A DNA stretch of 64,000 bases from contig NW_006767436.1 in assembly GCF_000264995.1 (NCBI RefSeq), forward strand, positions 1,266,800-1,330,799. Direction: 5' to 3'. Source of the stretch: Punctularia strigosozonata HHB-11173 SS5. Lineage: Eukaryota; Basidiomycota; Agaricomycetes; Corticiales; Punctulariaceae. The translations under genes were made by a program, and so were the position numbers. How positions within the stretch are numbered: position 1 is the first letter of the stretch; each line of letters begins with the position of its first letter. Positions 46,280 to 58,555 of the stretch are shown here, piece by piece. The notes under the pieces are model-generated. The model did no database searches and had not been told where the DNA came from. It worked only from the letters and a program-made list of their open reading frames with translations.

Positions 46280-47854
46280 ATGTCGTTCAGTTACGTCGAT
46301 GCTCGGATCTTCCGGCAGCATAGTTTTCCGAAGAGGGGGAAGGGCGACATTTATCCGTCCAGCACTCCAGGTGACGCATTCGGTTCTCAAACCGTTCGCC
46401 AACAGCCTGTAATACAGCTGGCAAACGGTACTCCTCTGTATGCATATGAGCTATCATGCCGTACGCGCCACTCACTTCTGCATATGTCCCCAGGCGTTTG
46501 GCTACCTGCAATCTCATGGTCGACACTCGTCTGAGCGAAGGGGCATGTCATCTACCCCCATTAGATGCAAGCAGGACCACGAGCCGAGATGAAGGCCTTC
46601 CATCAATATCTACTATCGGTGTCTTCGACTCACCGCGTGCGCGATTCCAGTGGTCGTCACTGCAAGCTTATTCCCAGATGTCCGCACCGCCAGTCATCAG
46701 TGTTGCTCCCGCTCGGTCCACGGTGACCCCCCAGGGTTACCGTAGTGACAGTAGCGACTACAGACACAGGTTGGTACCACCACCATTATCTTGGAAAGTG
46801 CCGATCGATAACCCTTCGTCAGCTCAATTTCACCCGCTCCATCTGACGCTAGCTCACGCTCGCTGAAGAGGAGGGAGCCCGATGACGACGTACGTGCTGC
46901 ACCCCGCCAGAAGATCAGTAGGGCGAGTTCTGCGGTCTTCAACACGCTGATCACCCCGCTCTCGTGAGTGTATATTTCTACCAGTCTCAACCTTTCATTA
47001 ACCGTTCTTCGTCTAGTGCATGCACGGTTAATGACCATAGATCGTCCAGCCGCCGGCACAGATCGATTAGTGCTGGACGAACTCCGCATGCTAGGCAGTC
47101 TAAGGCCCGGCCAGCCTCTAGCAGTGCTAAGAGACCGGCGGTCACTATGAATGCCGAGGATGGAGAGGACAGCGATGGCGCCGGCATCATGTCAAACGTG
47201 TCGGACGCAGGTTTCTCAGTGTTGGACATTGGGGAAGCCGAGAATTTCTGGAAGGATTTCATCACGAATAAAGACGGCAAAATATCCTGCAAATGGGTCG
47301 ACCGAGCAACCGGCGTCTGCGGCTACTCATCGAAGAAGGTAACTACGGCCCACGTCGTATCATCGCGAGTTTTGACCTGTTTCCCGTAGCACCTCGTCAG
47401 ACGCCACATCGAGAACACTCATCTGAAAATAAAGTCAGGCTTCTCTGAATGGTGTAGCAGCGACGCTGACGATTTCCTTCATCTGTAGGAGATTCCAGTG
47501 TGATTATTGCGAATCACGGTTCAGTCAGGTATGTTCCGTTCCGATGACCGACCCGGCCTCAATATAACCGCCATTTCATGGCTGCAACAGAAAGTATCAG
47601 CCCGCGTTCATGTATCCACGCAGTAGGTATCGCTCTCTTTGCTGTGGATCACCGACTAAAGCTTCTTTCCACAGCACTGGGGATCAGTGGCTAGGATGCC
47701 CGGTGTGTCCAATTCGGTTCAGTGACCCCGCAAGGAAATGCAGGTGTGTTTCAGCCGAATCCTCATGTCGTACGGGAGTTCAGCGACACACTTTGGTAGG
47801 CACCTGGCAAACGATCACAAAATACAACCAAAGCAGCGACGCTCTCCACGTTGA
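46280..47854 (+). CDS. C2H2 zinc-finger protein with three fingers
   Basis: A probable DNA-binding transcription factor. The ATG at 46280 (MSFSYVDARIFRQHSFPKRG) opens a disordered N-terminal region; an intron leads to LRLATCNLMVDTRLSEGACH and further low-complexity sequence. A basic exon ends SSAKRPAVTMNAEDGEDSDG, then an acidic patch. Finger 1 is CKWVDRATGVC-GYSSKK-HLVRRHIENTH, with an unusual nine-residue gap between its cysteines. Finger 2 is CDYCESRFSQ-KVSARVHVSTH and finger 3 CPVCPIRFSDPARKC-RHLANDH; both have canonical CX2CX12HX3-4H spacing. The THTGDQW linker between fingers 2 and 3 is a TGEKP-type linker. Each finger is cut by an intron. The basic end after finger 3 (KIQPKQRRSPR) stops at 47854. 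Targets are unknown. Confidence 0.72.
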
Positions 47855-48776
47855 AGAGGACACGATCATCACGTTGTATGCAGACGTAATGTAACCGTGC
47901 TACGGTCATTCTACTCTTCATGTTGCCATTGTTTCCGTTTCTGCATGTGCGACCGTGACATCGGCATGTTCTTACTCGCGGTTCTTTCGTTCTACGCTAC
48001 GTTGTCCTTGATATTCTCACTTCTGTGCTGCTTCTCCTGTACGTTATTATCAGATTAAGTCTGCGTGAGACATCGAACCCAACAACAATCGTATTCGGCC
48101 GATGCCGGGAGGTCGAGCTGCACAGGGCCCGCCGGCACGTACGATGGATAGTCTCTGTGCTCCTTCCGTTAACGGCATGCTGTGATGCTCCAAGTCTACC
48201 CAGACCAATAACATGCAATAAGGCTGTTCTGACAGAAACAGCGGATAAAACAATAGATATGAAAGATAAACCGCATAGGACATGCGTCTGTAACTTCATT
48301 GAAAGACTGGACTTTTCACGTTCGGACGCACGAAATCGCGCAATCTGCGCCGTACTTCACCGCCAACTGTAGATGTGCGTCCCACCAAGCAGACTATTAT
48401 GTCCGCCCCTTCGTAAAACCTATTCAGCCAATCTTGCGGTTGGACCCTCAACGACGTTCACAGCATTGCACACCATGACATAGACGACAACCAGCTACCT
48501 GCCATTGCCTGCATTCATGCGACTGAGTAGTAACGTAGCATCTCGCTTACGGATGTGAAGCAGTCCCGTAATTGTCTGACATGCCTATGCTGAAATGCGT
48601 GTGGGTATATGTCGGTTTACAGAGTCAAACATGGTCATACAAGCAACGGCGAGAATATCCGAATTATGCGGTCCGCTCCTACACCCTAAAACAACGGATC
48701 GTAATAGCAGGAATCCGTAGAAAAATAGTTACACGCACCGGCGGTGGGTTGCGCCACCTGGCCGGAGGACTGCGCC
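47855..48776. other. Intergenic between convergent genes
   Basis: About 920 bases between the C2H2 gene and the minus-strand small gene. It is AT-richer than its neighbours. A hydrophobic stretch on the plus strand at about 47940-48060 is open for a short distance but has no start or splice logic. No gene is supported. Confidence 0.5.
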
Positions 48777-49296
48777 TCAAGGGACATAGACACGCTCCCC
48801 TTTGTACGTTCTGCCGTTTTCGTCCAGGAGGGTCTTCAATTTAGCGGCGATCCCTCTGACCACCTCTCGACTGTTCTCCATCCCTCTCCACCCTCCGACG
48901 CTCCAGCATTCGGAGCACGCCTTGGAGGCTTCGCTTATGGTCTCGAGCTGCAGTTCGCCGGTGCGATGCAGAGCGGCCAGCACTTCTACAAGGCGGTTGA
49001 ACCCGCTGCTCCATGTCGATATTCCGTTTTCCGGATCCATGCTGGTGTCCGTCACGAGATACGAGGACGAGAGGCCGAGACATTGTCGTAGGATTTGTTG
49101 GTCTATCGCGCCTGTCTCGCGCGTCATCTTGGCGATTGTTGCGATCACGAAGGCTCCGTAATTCGTGGGAGGCGAACGTGATGTGGTGTTGTTAACTGGA
49201 GCAGACTGGCGAGATATCCATCTCAGGACCGACCGACCAGGGAGAACGCCGGGAGCTTACTGTCGACGAACCCATGTCTGCGACTATGTCAGTCAT
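48777..49296 (-). CDS. Small alpha-helical protein of unknown function
   Basis: I do not recognise this protein. The last exon (about 49180-48777) encodes TNYGAFVIATIAKMTRETGA, IDQQILRQCLGLSSSYLVTD, GFNRLVEVLAALHRTGELQL and a C-terminus RGIAAKLKTLLDENGRTYKG ending ERVYVP. The sequence looks like a compact helical protein with no signal peptide or membrane segment. The first exon probably starts at the ATG at 49296 or 49275 (MGSSTVSSRRSPWSV). Joining it needs an unusually short intron of about 34 bases, so the 5' end is uncertain. The protein would have about 150 residues. It is divergent from CCDC47, with 357 bases between the starts. Confidence 0.55.
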
Positions 49297-49653
49297 GCTG
49301 TGGGCGTTGGAGCACAAGAGTGGGTGGAAGCTTCGAGCTTCACTGAATCAGGGGGGGAGGGGCGATGACGAGCGCAGATGCGTACTGGCGAAAGGACTTC
49401 GGACGGAGGCTCCGCACATTCACATAGAGTCAGACGTGGCCAGCACGGCGGCGAGGCGCAGCGTCATTGCACGAAGGAACAGGACCGTGAGCCGAGTCCG
49501 TTCGATGACCAGCGTCGTCGACCCGCGGTAGGGCGGGAAGATCGAGCAGTCGCAGAGATGGGCGCCTATTCTGACCATGGGAAGGGCATGTGACCGCGGC
49601 AGCAGTTGTCGGGCGCTAAAGTGATCGTGGTGTTGCCAGCGACGGTCTTCTCC
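49297..49653. promoter_or_regulatory. Divergent promoter, small unknown gene / CCDC47
   Basis: About 357 bases between divergent starts. The side nearest the small gene is GC-rich. No specific element is identified. Confidence 0.45.
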
Positions 49654-51220
49654 ATGTCGAATCCTCTGCTTGGGATCGTCCGAGCGCTTACCCCGCCTCA
49701 GCCTCCGCCGCTCGAGGGCTGGGAAGGCATCGAATACAAATGGAAGTTCTTCCACTTCCGGCCCGCTTGTCAGTTCTCGATGCACGTTGCTCGTTGACCG
49801 TGCACGCATGCTCACGTATGTCCAGTATTCACCAATGAGCCCTGGATACTGCTCGCCGGTTTTCTGTACCTGGCCGTCTTCCTATGGGGAAAGAGCACTA
49901 ACCGCCGCAAGGCGGAGTCATGGTGAGCAAGACTATCACATATACAACGACGAAGCACGTTGAGCACATCCGCGGCTTCCAGGTTTCAAGCCCACCTACC
50001 TATCTTCGAAACACAGTTCTCCAAGCCCTCCCGGGAGGGGCTCACCTTCGATGGATACTCCGATGCGTTCAACTACTCGACCGGTCGCCGCTATTTAACG
50101 CGTCTCCACACTGTTTTCACCTTGCGGCCGCGTCATGATCTGCGTAGGCGGACACCTTGCTCGTGTGCAGCATAACATTGATATGCTCTCGCTGCAGTGC
50201 AACTCATATATCAGTTCGCATGGGGCATGTATGACCTCGCCTACAGACCCAAGGACGAAATATCGCTCGAATTCGAGTTCCACCCGACGGCCCAGGTGCC
50301 CGACTTTGTGTTCGCGATTGTAGCAAAGGATGTCCTGTCGTCTATCAAGGATGAACGCTGGGATCTAGTCAGTCGCATTGCTGGATATATCTCGTCAAGT
50401 GATTGACGTAGCATCGTTCAGACTTTCTGCAAAACCACGGAAAATCCCGCTCTGCCTCCGCAATTGACGGTGATGTCAGGTAGGACTCCGTTTTCAAAGT
50501 ATATTCTTCCATATCTCATTTTTCCTCTCCCCTTCAGAAATCGCGGACGTTACTGCTAACTTGCTCAAACCACTGGGGTCATTCTCCATGGTGAAGGCTG
50601 TCAGTGACCCGGCGATCCTCCCTTACTTCCGCTCCCTTTCGGTAGGCAGTTTGTCGTCTATTCATACAGGCGAACATCGAACCATTCTTCGCTAGATTAC
50701 CGACCAACCCGACAAGCACCCTGAGGTGCCTGTGCCTCCGCAGGATCGCAAGAAACGTTTGATACTGTCCTTGTCTTCACCCGCACCGGCCAATGCCGGT
50801 GTTACGAAGAGCCTGGTGGAATCCGTGTTCAGCCTCGTCGACGTGCTCGGAAGCGGAAAATATCTCAATCTCCGCCCGGAGACGAAGACGAAGCTGAAGC
50901 AGGCCCGTGACAAGTTTGATAAGGACCTGAGGGAGGAAGCGGAGAAGGAGAAGAAGGAAGAAGTCAGTGTCATAGCCATTCCATCCCACCTGGAAGGAAC
51001 TGATTCGACAATAATAGGCGGCGGAGGAAAAGGCTGCGCAGAAACGCAAGGCGGAGCAGGAGAGATTGGCCAAGCTGAGTGCTGCAGATCAGAAAAAGGT
51101 GGCGTTCCCTCTTGTATCAAACCACGAAGAGGCGACTGAGCGCACGGTAATTTGCAGGCACTGGAGAAGGAACGGAAGAGAACATTGCGAAAGTCGCAGG
51201 GCAAGATGGTTCGCAAGTGA
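49654..51220 (+). CDS. CCDC47: CCDC47 homologue (PAT complex subunit)
   Basis: The homologue of the ER membrane protein CCDC47 (DUF1682), which with Asterix forms the PAT complex that shields polar membrane helices during insertion. The ATG at 49654 (MSNPLLGIVRALTPPQPPPL) leads to WEGIEYKWKFFHFRPA, then after an intron the single membrane helix FTNEPWILLAGFLYLAVFLW with GKSTNRRKAESW. The lumenal or cytosolic domain follows: AHLPIFETQFSKPSREGLTF, DGYSDAFNYSTGRRYLTRLH, WGMYDLAYRPKDEISLEFEF, and FSMVKAVSDPAILPYFRSLS. The C-terminal part is a strongly charged coiled coil (TKTKLKQARDKFDKDLREEA, EKAAQKRKAEQERLAKLSAA) ending RTLRKSQGKMVRK, a basic tail thought to contact ribosomes in the family. Six or so introns are short. 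The identification is firm. Confidence 0.88.
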
Positions 51221-51483
51221 TCGCTGTCTATCATTCTGTACTTGGCAGCCTACCTGTAAAACCTGCCTTTGCAATATCTCATACCGATACTGCCGATGTC
51301 TACCGTTGCGGCCGATGCTGGTCAATGATCTATAAACGGCATGTCGCCCCGGGCGCGTGTCATCATGGCCTCGCAGCGGCAGGTGGCGGCTCGATCGGAG
51401 TACGCTAACGATCCCGTGCTTGTCTCGTCCCCTGCTTTGCTTGCACCGTTCCTCTGATATTGGCCGGCGCGGACACCACGTCG

Positions 51484-54400
51484 ATGCAGTCCACACCTTT
51501 TCCTGGTGCAAGTTCACCACAGCCGTCGTCAACGGCGAGATCCAACTCGGAAAGATACACCAACTCTACGCCGCAGCCCAACGGGGTGCCGCCCGAGAGC
51601 ACGAAACCGGGTTCACCGTCAGAATCAACCCGAGATGATGTGACGCTCACTCCTCTGCGTGCTCACTACCTGAAGAAGTCCTTGATCGAGTTCCAGCTTG
51701 ACGCAGAAATCGATGGCATCACCACCGCCGCGCCGAACAACATATCGACCTTCTCGTATCTGGGGCCTCCGTTCAGACCTCCGCCGAAAGAGACGCCGTA
51801 TCTAGACCTGCCGCTACTGCGATACATCTTTCGCCAGTTCGTCCTCACCTTCCCTTTCCTCGCGTCTGCGCCCAAGGACTTCTTCCCGGATAAGGTCCAG
51901 CCCTTCATCGCCTCCGTCCTCTCCCGAAATCTCTCCCCGACGTCTGTCATGGACGAGAACCCGGAAGAGAGCGAGGAGGCTACGCGCATGAAGCTGCGAG
52001 CGAAGCTCCATCGTAACCTAGCTGTCTTGATCAGCGCAGGAACGAAGATCGTGGAACCTGAGGAAGTGGTGCGATTGAGACAGGCAGACCTTGATCGACT
52101 GGAGGCTCTTGCCAAGCGCCGTCAACAACGAGGTCTACGAAATCGTGGGGTCTTCGAAGTCAACGTTATATGCGTGCGGACGGTCATTAACAAGGGACGC
52201 GTCCGAAGCAAAGCGCATGAGGCAAGTTGATGAGTGGTTAGCTCATGCTTGCGGTTGCGGTGCTGAACTATAGATCTACAGGAGTTCATAATACGAACGC
52301 GACGGCCTCAGCAACATGACGTCTACGTGTCTCGCCGTTACGGCGATTTCAAGACGCTCGCTACTGAGGTCAGCCTATGTCAGTATGACAGATAAGGCAA
52401 TACTCATGGGAAGAGTAGCTTCGGAAGGCACATCCTGAAGCGGACATCCCTCAGCCGCCCGCCAAGGATCGTTCGACCACGAATGCGCCAGAGGTTTCGC
52501 CCACAAGCGCCGATTTCATGCCAGGATCCTTCGCCCGCTCTCAGACCATGTCATCTATGACCTCCGTAGGCTCCAATCAGTCCTTCGAAGCATCGTCGCC
52601 CACGACGAAGGCCGCCAAACTGTCACGGGAGAAGAATCGGCTTACCCTCCGCGCATATCTGACCCGCCTCATGAGCGGTCCTCTGGCCAACAGTCCCGTG
52701 CTACGGAGCTTTCTCCTCAGTGGACCGACCCAGTTGAGTCCAGAAGAGGTCGAGGATGCCAAGAGACGCGAGGAGGCAGACAAGTTGCGAGACGAAGGTC
52801 GGAAGCGTTTCGCGAAAGAGATCGCACTTCGAGTCGAGGGACTTCGAGCGGCCTTGCGTAGCGTGAAGGGAGACATGATGGGGAAGGGTGCGGATCTTAC
52901 TCTCTTTCTCGCTCCGTTATACCGAAGATCATATGCATGCAGACGGGCTCAGTCACATCTTTGCGACAATAAAGGAGCATCAGCACGTTCGGGATCTACC
53001 TGAAAACTATCAGGCGGTCATTGAATGGGGTCGGATGTCGTAGGCCGTCATCATTTCCTTGGGGCTGGGTTGTGGGCTAATATCTCGATTCCGTAGATTA
53101 GCTTCGACTGTTTTCCAGCATCTGGTGGCGGCAGATAATGCATCGGAGAATTTAGCATTCATCAAGAGAATTCATGGATTGATGCCATACTTGATGCTGA
53201 AGACTGCCTTGCGGATCAGCAATCCAGTCGGGATGATAAGAAGTCGGTACACATGCATCATGCAGTACCGAGCAGCTGCTCATGCTTTACTGTATTTATA
53301 GATATTCTTGACCTCTTCCTAGCACAACCCTTCGGCAGTCGAAGTTTGCTTCAGCGTATGTTTACAAGCTCCTTGACGGAGGAGGTCAAGGCGCTCGAGG
53401 AAGATATCGAAGCCGTCAAGGATAAAGTCGATGACCCCGTTCTTTGCGAGAAAGTTCGAATCTTTGTCTACGCGCCTCCGGAAATTCAGGCCATATATAA
53501 GGCGGATGCAGGTCCGTCGCTGAATTTCACATCATGTATAAACACGACGCTCACCGCCTTCGTGCAGTGGCTGAAAACGTCAATGTGCTAACGGCCGTCC
53601 TGCGATCGGGAGAGGAGCCATATTTATCCCGGCCCCAGATGAACCGGGTCCAACGGGCGCATCGTGCCCATCTCCAGTACCAGAAGTACCGAGGAACTCT
53701 AGCGGATTCTGATGACGATAACGGGCCTGAAGACGAAGATGCGTGGCTATTTGAAGATCTTGGCATTCTTGCGAAGCTGTACTCTAAGCTGAGGGATCGT
53801 GAACAAATGATAGAGCTCATCTTTGAGGCACGTCAGACCCGCGCATTCAACTGGAACATGTTCTCATATAACGCATACCAGGGAACGACAGCCGATCTTC
53901 TAAAGGATATCGTTACAATATTTTACTCCCCTCTGGCGCAGGTCTACAAGGCGGCCAATATTGCCGACTCAGTTAGCGACTTACAAGCCTTTGTGACGGA
54001 TTTGATTAAAACTGTGGAACAAGCCGAAGATGGTATGATTACTCTTCACGTCCAGGAATGATGCTGAACATATGTATAGCCGGGCAGGATGATCCACAAA
54101 GAACAGTCAGGATATTTGTTGACCTCATCGAACGACACGAACAATCGTTCTACTCATTTGTGCACCGAGTTCACTCGAAGGGTGAAGCCTTGTTCGAAAG
54201 CTTGATGCATTGGATAGAGCTCTTCCTGACGCTCGTACGGGAGGGCATCGGCTCCACCGTCATTGATGGACCAGTCAGCCTTGAATTCTTATTACCTCAC
54301 GCGGGTCAAGAACGTCGCGAAATATTACATGAGGTGGACGCGGTGGCTCTTTACCACTATAAGCTCAAAGTCGCGTACGAGGAGAAGATCCGCAGGCGTT

Positions 54401-55091
54401 TTGGCCGGTCTCAGCAACAAAGCGAAGCTGATGCCCAGGACGAAGCCGCTCAGGCCCTCGTCAATGGAGTTGTAGATGAACTCAGCTTTGGGGAGCTGAC
54501 ACACGGAGAGACAGAGGATCTGGCCGCCGAAGAAACCGACGAGTCTGACGAGGAGTACAGCTCAAGTGAGGAGAGCTCAGATGAGTACGACACCGCTTCT
54601 GAAGACGAGAGTACGGAGCATGGCAGTCCGCCGCCGCCGCCGCCGCCTCGGCAGAGAACCCTTAGCCACGGTACCCAGGCCAGCTCATCGAGAATAAGCT
54701 CTGACAAGCGTCGACCTCCCCCTCCTCCGCTGAAGAAATCTCGCTCGTTGCTTTCGTTGTCTAGGAAACATCCGAAATCAGCACCTGCAGATACGCCGCC
54801 GGTTCCCCATCTGCCTCCAGAGTTCCGCAATTCAATGTCGAAGCCCCTTCCCTCGCCGCCTTCGCAAGCCAATGAGGGTAGGCGGAGTGTCGGATCGGGT
54901 CGACCTACTCCACTCAGAGCAAGAAAGCCGAAAGGCCCGCGTCCGGAGACCATTAAACCCCCAACATTGATACATATACCTCAGCTGCGTCCTATTTTCG
55001 TGGAAATGGTATGTGACCGCCGAGGCGCTTGCGTACTGCTGACCAAAAATTTCTCAAGATACGTCCTATCCTGCGACCACGCCAACTCTAA
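51484..55091 (+). CDS. PX-domain protein with PXB region (Lec1/Ypr097w family)
   Basis: A large cytosolic protein with a split fungal PX domain and a PX-associated domain, as in yeast Ypr097w, a lipid-binding protein linked to membrane contacts. The ATG at 51484 (MQSTPFPGASSPQPSSTARS) opens a disordered tail. The PX-associated part starts LTPLRAHYLKKSLIEFQLDA and LPLLRYIFRQFVLTFPFLAS. The PX core is EFIIRTRPQQHDVYVSRRYG with DFKTLATELRKAHPEADIP (about 52290-52450), carrying the RRYGDF phosphoinositide-binding motif. The DUF3818-type region follows: NRLTLRAYLTRLMSGPLANS, DLFLAQPFGSRSLLQRMF, FSYNAYQGTTADLLKDIVTI and RREILHEVDAVALYHYKLKV. The last 250 residues are disordered with an acidic run and two proline runs (54630-54650 and 54715-54735). 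The end is VEM joined to IRPILRPRQL. Several introns interrupt the 52200-53600 region. Confidence 0.82.
54630..54735. repeat. Proline-run coding sequence
   Basis: Two CCN-rich tracts inside the PX-protein gene encode six- and five-proline runs (SPPPPPPPRQ and RRPPPPPLKK). They suggest binding sites for SH3, WW or EVH1 domains in a disordered tail. Confidence 0.7.
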
Positions 55092-55228
55092 TGTCTAAAT
55101 CCAAACTAAAGTTCCATTGTCTGTACCATATACAAGTGTTTGGAATCCACGCGCAACCCTCCGTATGTAGCTGTCAATAGTGACCCAGGCCAGCTGCGAT
55201 CAAGATGTAGACTAGTGTCTCGTGAGCC

Positions 55229-57037
<1,809 letters not shown>

Positions 57038-57387
57038 GATCGGTGTAGGATGATACAAGGCAGCAGCCCGGTCGCAATACTACATTGCTGTCACGTGTGA
57101 GATGTCGCGTTTCGTGGCGCGACGACCCTCGGCAGCCGCGGAGTATCGTCCTTCATAAACTTGAGTGAAGGAGAATTACGTGCGGGTATTTCCCGCCGTG
57201 CAGAATTGCATCAACTACTAGTTAACTGATACAGGTACAAATACGTGTATATCCGCAAGAACCCATGTGAAATATTGCAAGATGAGTCTGAGAACGTGAG
57301 CGAGGGATCGAGATGCCTCATATGATTTTATGTCAGAAAGCCTTGCGTCAGGAGTTGACATCGCACGCATGCGCAGTTAGGGTATCT
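57038..57387. other. NDR kinase upstream region
   Basis: About 350 bases between the kinase start and the stop of the transporter remnant, both on the minus strand. It is AT-richer than its neighbours. No gene is seen. Confidence 0.5.
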
Positions 57388-58262
57388 CTATGCCATGCTG
57401 GCATGGAGTGTCGATCCACCGTGTTCCATGATGTTGTAATTGGGGACAAGACTGTAAGTCGGCGACTGTCAGCAGCGGGCAACAAAAGAAGTTTGACTGG
57501 CGTACATTGCTGACAACAACGCCAAAATTCCAGCAGGAACGCCAAGGATGAAAACTGGCTGCAAGCTTTTTGCGTATGCCTCGATGACGACGGCCTTCAC
57601 TTCGGGCGAAAGTGACTTGATCGCTGTAACACTAGCAACGACGGCATTGGCGACGCCGTCGGGAAGAGTCTTCGGTAGGTTGTGGCGTAGCTGATTGTCG
57701 AAAACAGTCCCCGCGATCCTGCCAAGAAGGTCTGCAACTGCCGAGGTATTCGACCAGTGGAACGACTTATGCAAGACCGACTACGCCACCAATCAGCTGG
57801 CTCTTCGTTTCCCCGGCCCGCGAAGGACAGTAGGAGAGAACATTTGCGGTCACTGGGCCATGCATGGACATACTTCGACGCATGACCTCCTCGTATGGAG
57901 GACCTTCGTAAGATGGCCCGATGGGTTCAAACGGAGGAGGCAGTATGCACAATTCGTCACTCTCATGATCCTCCATATAAGGCATAGAAACTGGGTCGGG
58001 GTTACTAATACCCTGAGGCACATATGACTATCCTACAATAGCCATCTGAGCGACTTGCCCGACCAAGTGGAAGAACCGTTAACGTACGCAGTTCCGCCAT
58101 AGTAGTGGGCATGGTATTTGCGCTACTGTGGTCGTCGTTATCTCCTATGTTTACGCTGGTGCTGACCGGGCTCTGCGTGGCAGTCATTAGCTGCGTGTGA
58201 CGCACGGAATCCTCGTCGGTGGCTGCCTGAGCTGCTGATATCCCATTTTCGGAGGTTCCCAT
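57388..58262 (-). pseudogene. Gutted MFS drug-transporter gene
   Basis: The last two exons encode a good C-terminal end of a 14-helix MFS drug transporter: GGVVGL, IAGTVFDNQLRHNLPKTLPD, KAVVIEAYAKSLQPVFILGV, PAGILALLSA and, after an intron, a tail starting LVPNYNIMEHGGS. Upstream, a likely N-terminal leader (MGTSENGISAAQAATDEDSV) starts at 58262. Between them only about 400 bases remain, far too little for the missing helices, and that part is hydrophilic (DELCILPPPFEPIGPSYEGP). This looks like an internal deletion that fused the leader to the tail, perhaps with foreign sequence between. Alternatively it is a short expressed gene that re-used the transporter's end. Splice sites in the middle do not join cleanly, which favours a broken gene. 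Confidence 0.55.
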
Positions 58263-58555
58263 ATTACAGGAGTAGGCGACAGTAGTCGTGTTGACAATCG
58301 CTGTGGCGATGCGCACTCTCGTGATACTCGCACGAGCCTCACGTGACTATCACGTGATCTGAGACTTTCAGGGTCTGAGCAGCGTTGGGCGAGGTATACG
58401 GTTCTCTCCCCTCCTCTGGCCTCTTCGGGATTACAATCAGCATAGGTCTGGCTCTGTCACACTGCATTTAGCACGTCTTTACATACGATCAGTTAAGGCA
58501 ATCCAGGAGGAATTGAAACCACACGAACACTCCTGGTCCCTCGGCCGTCTTCAAT
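58263..58555. promoter_or_regulatory. Upstream region of TRA1
   Basis: About 290 bases upstream of the TRA1 start, also facing the transporter remnant. The sequence CACGTGA occurs twice close together near 58341-58356 (CTCACGTGACTATCACGTGAT), an E-box that bHLH factors such as Cbf1 or USF-type proteins commonly bind. Confidence 0.55.
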
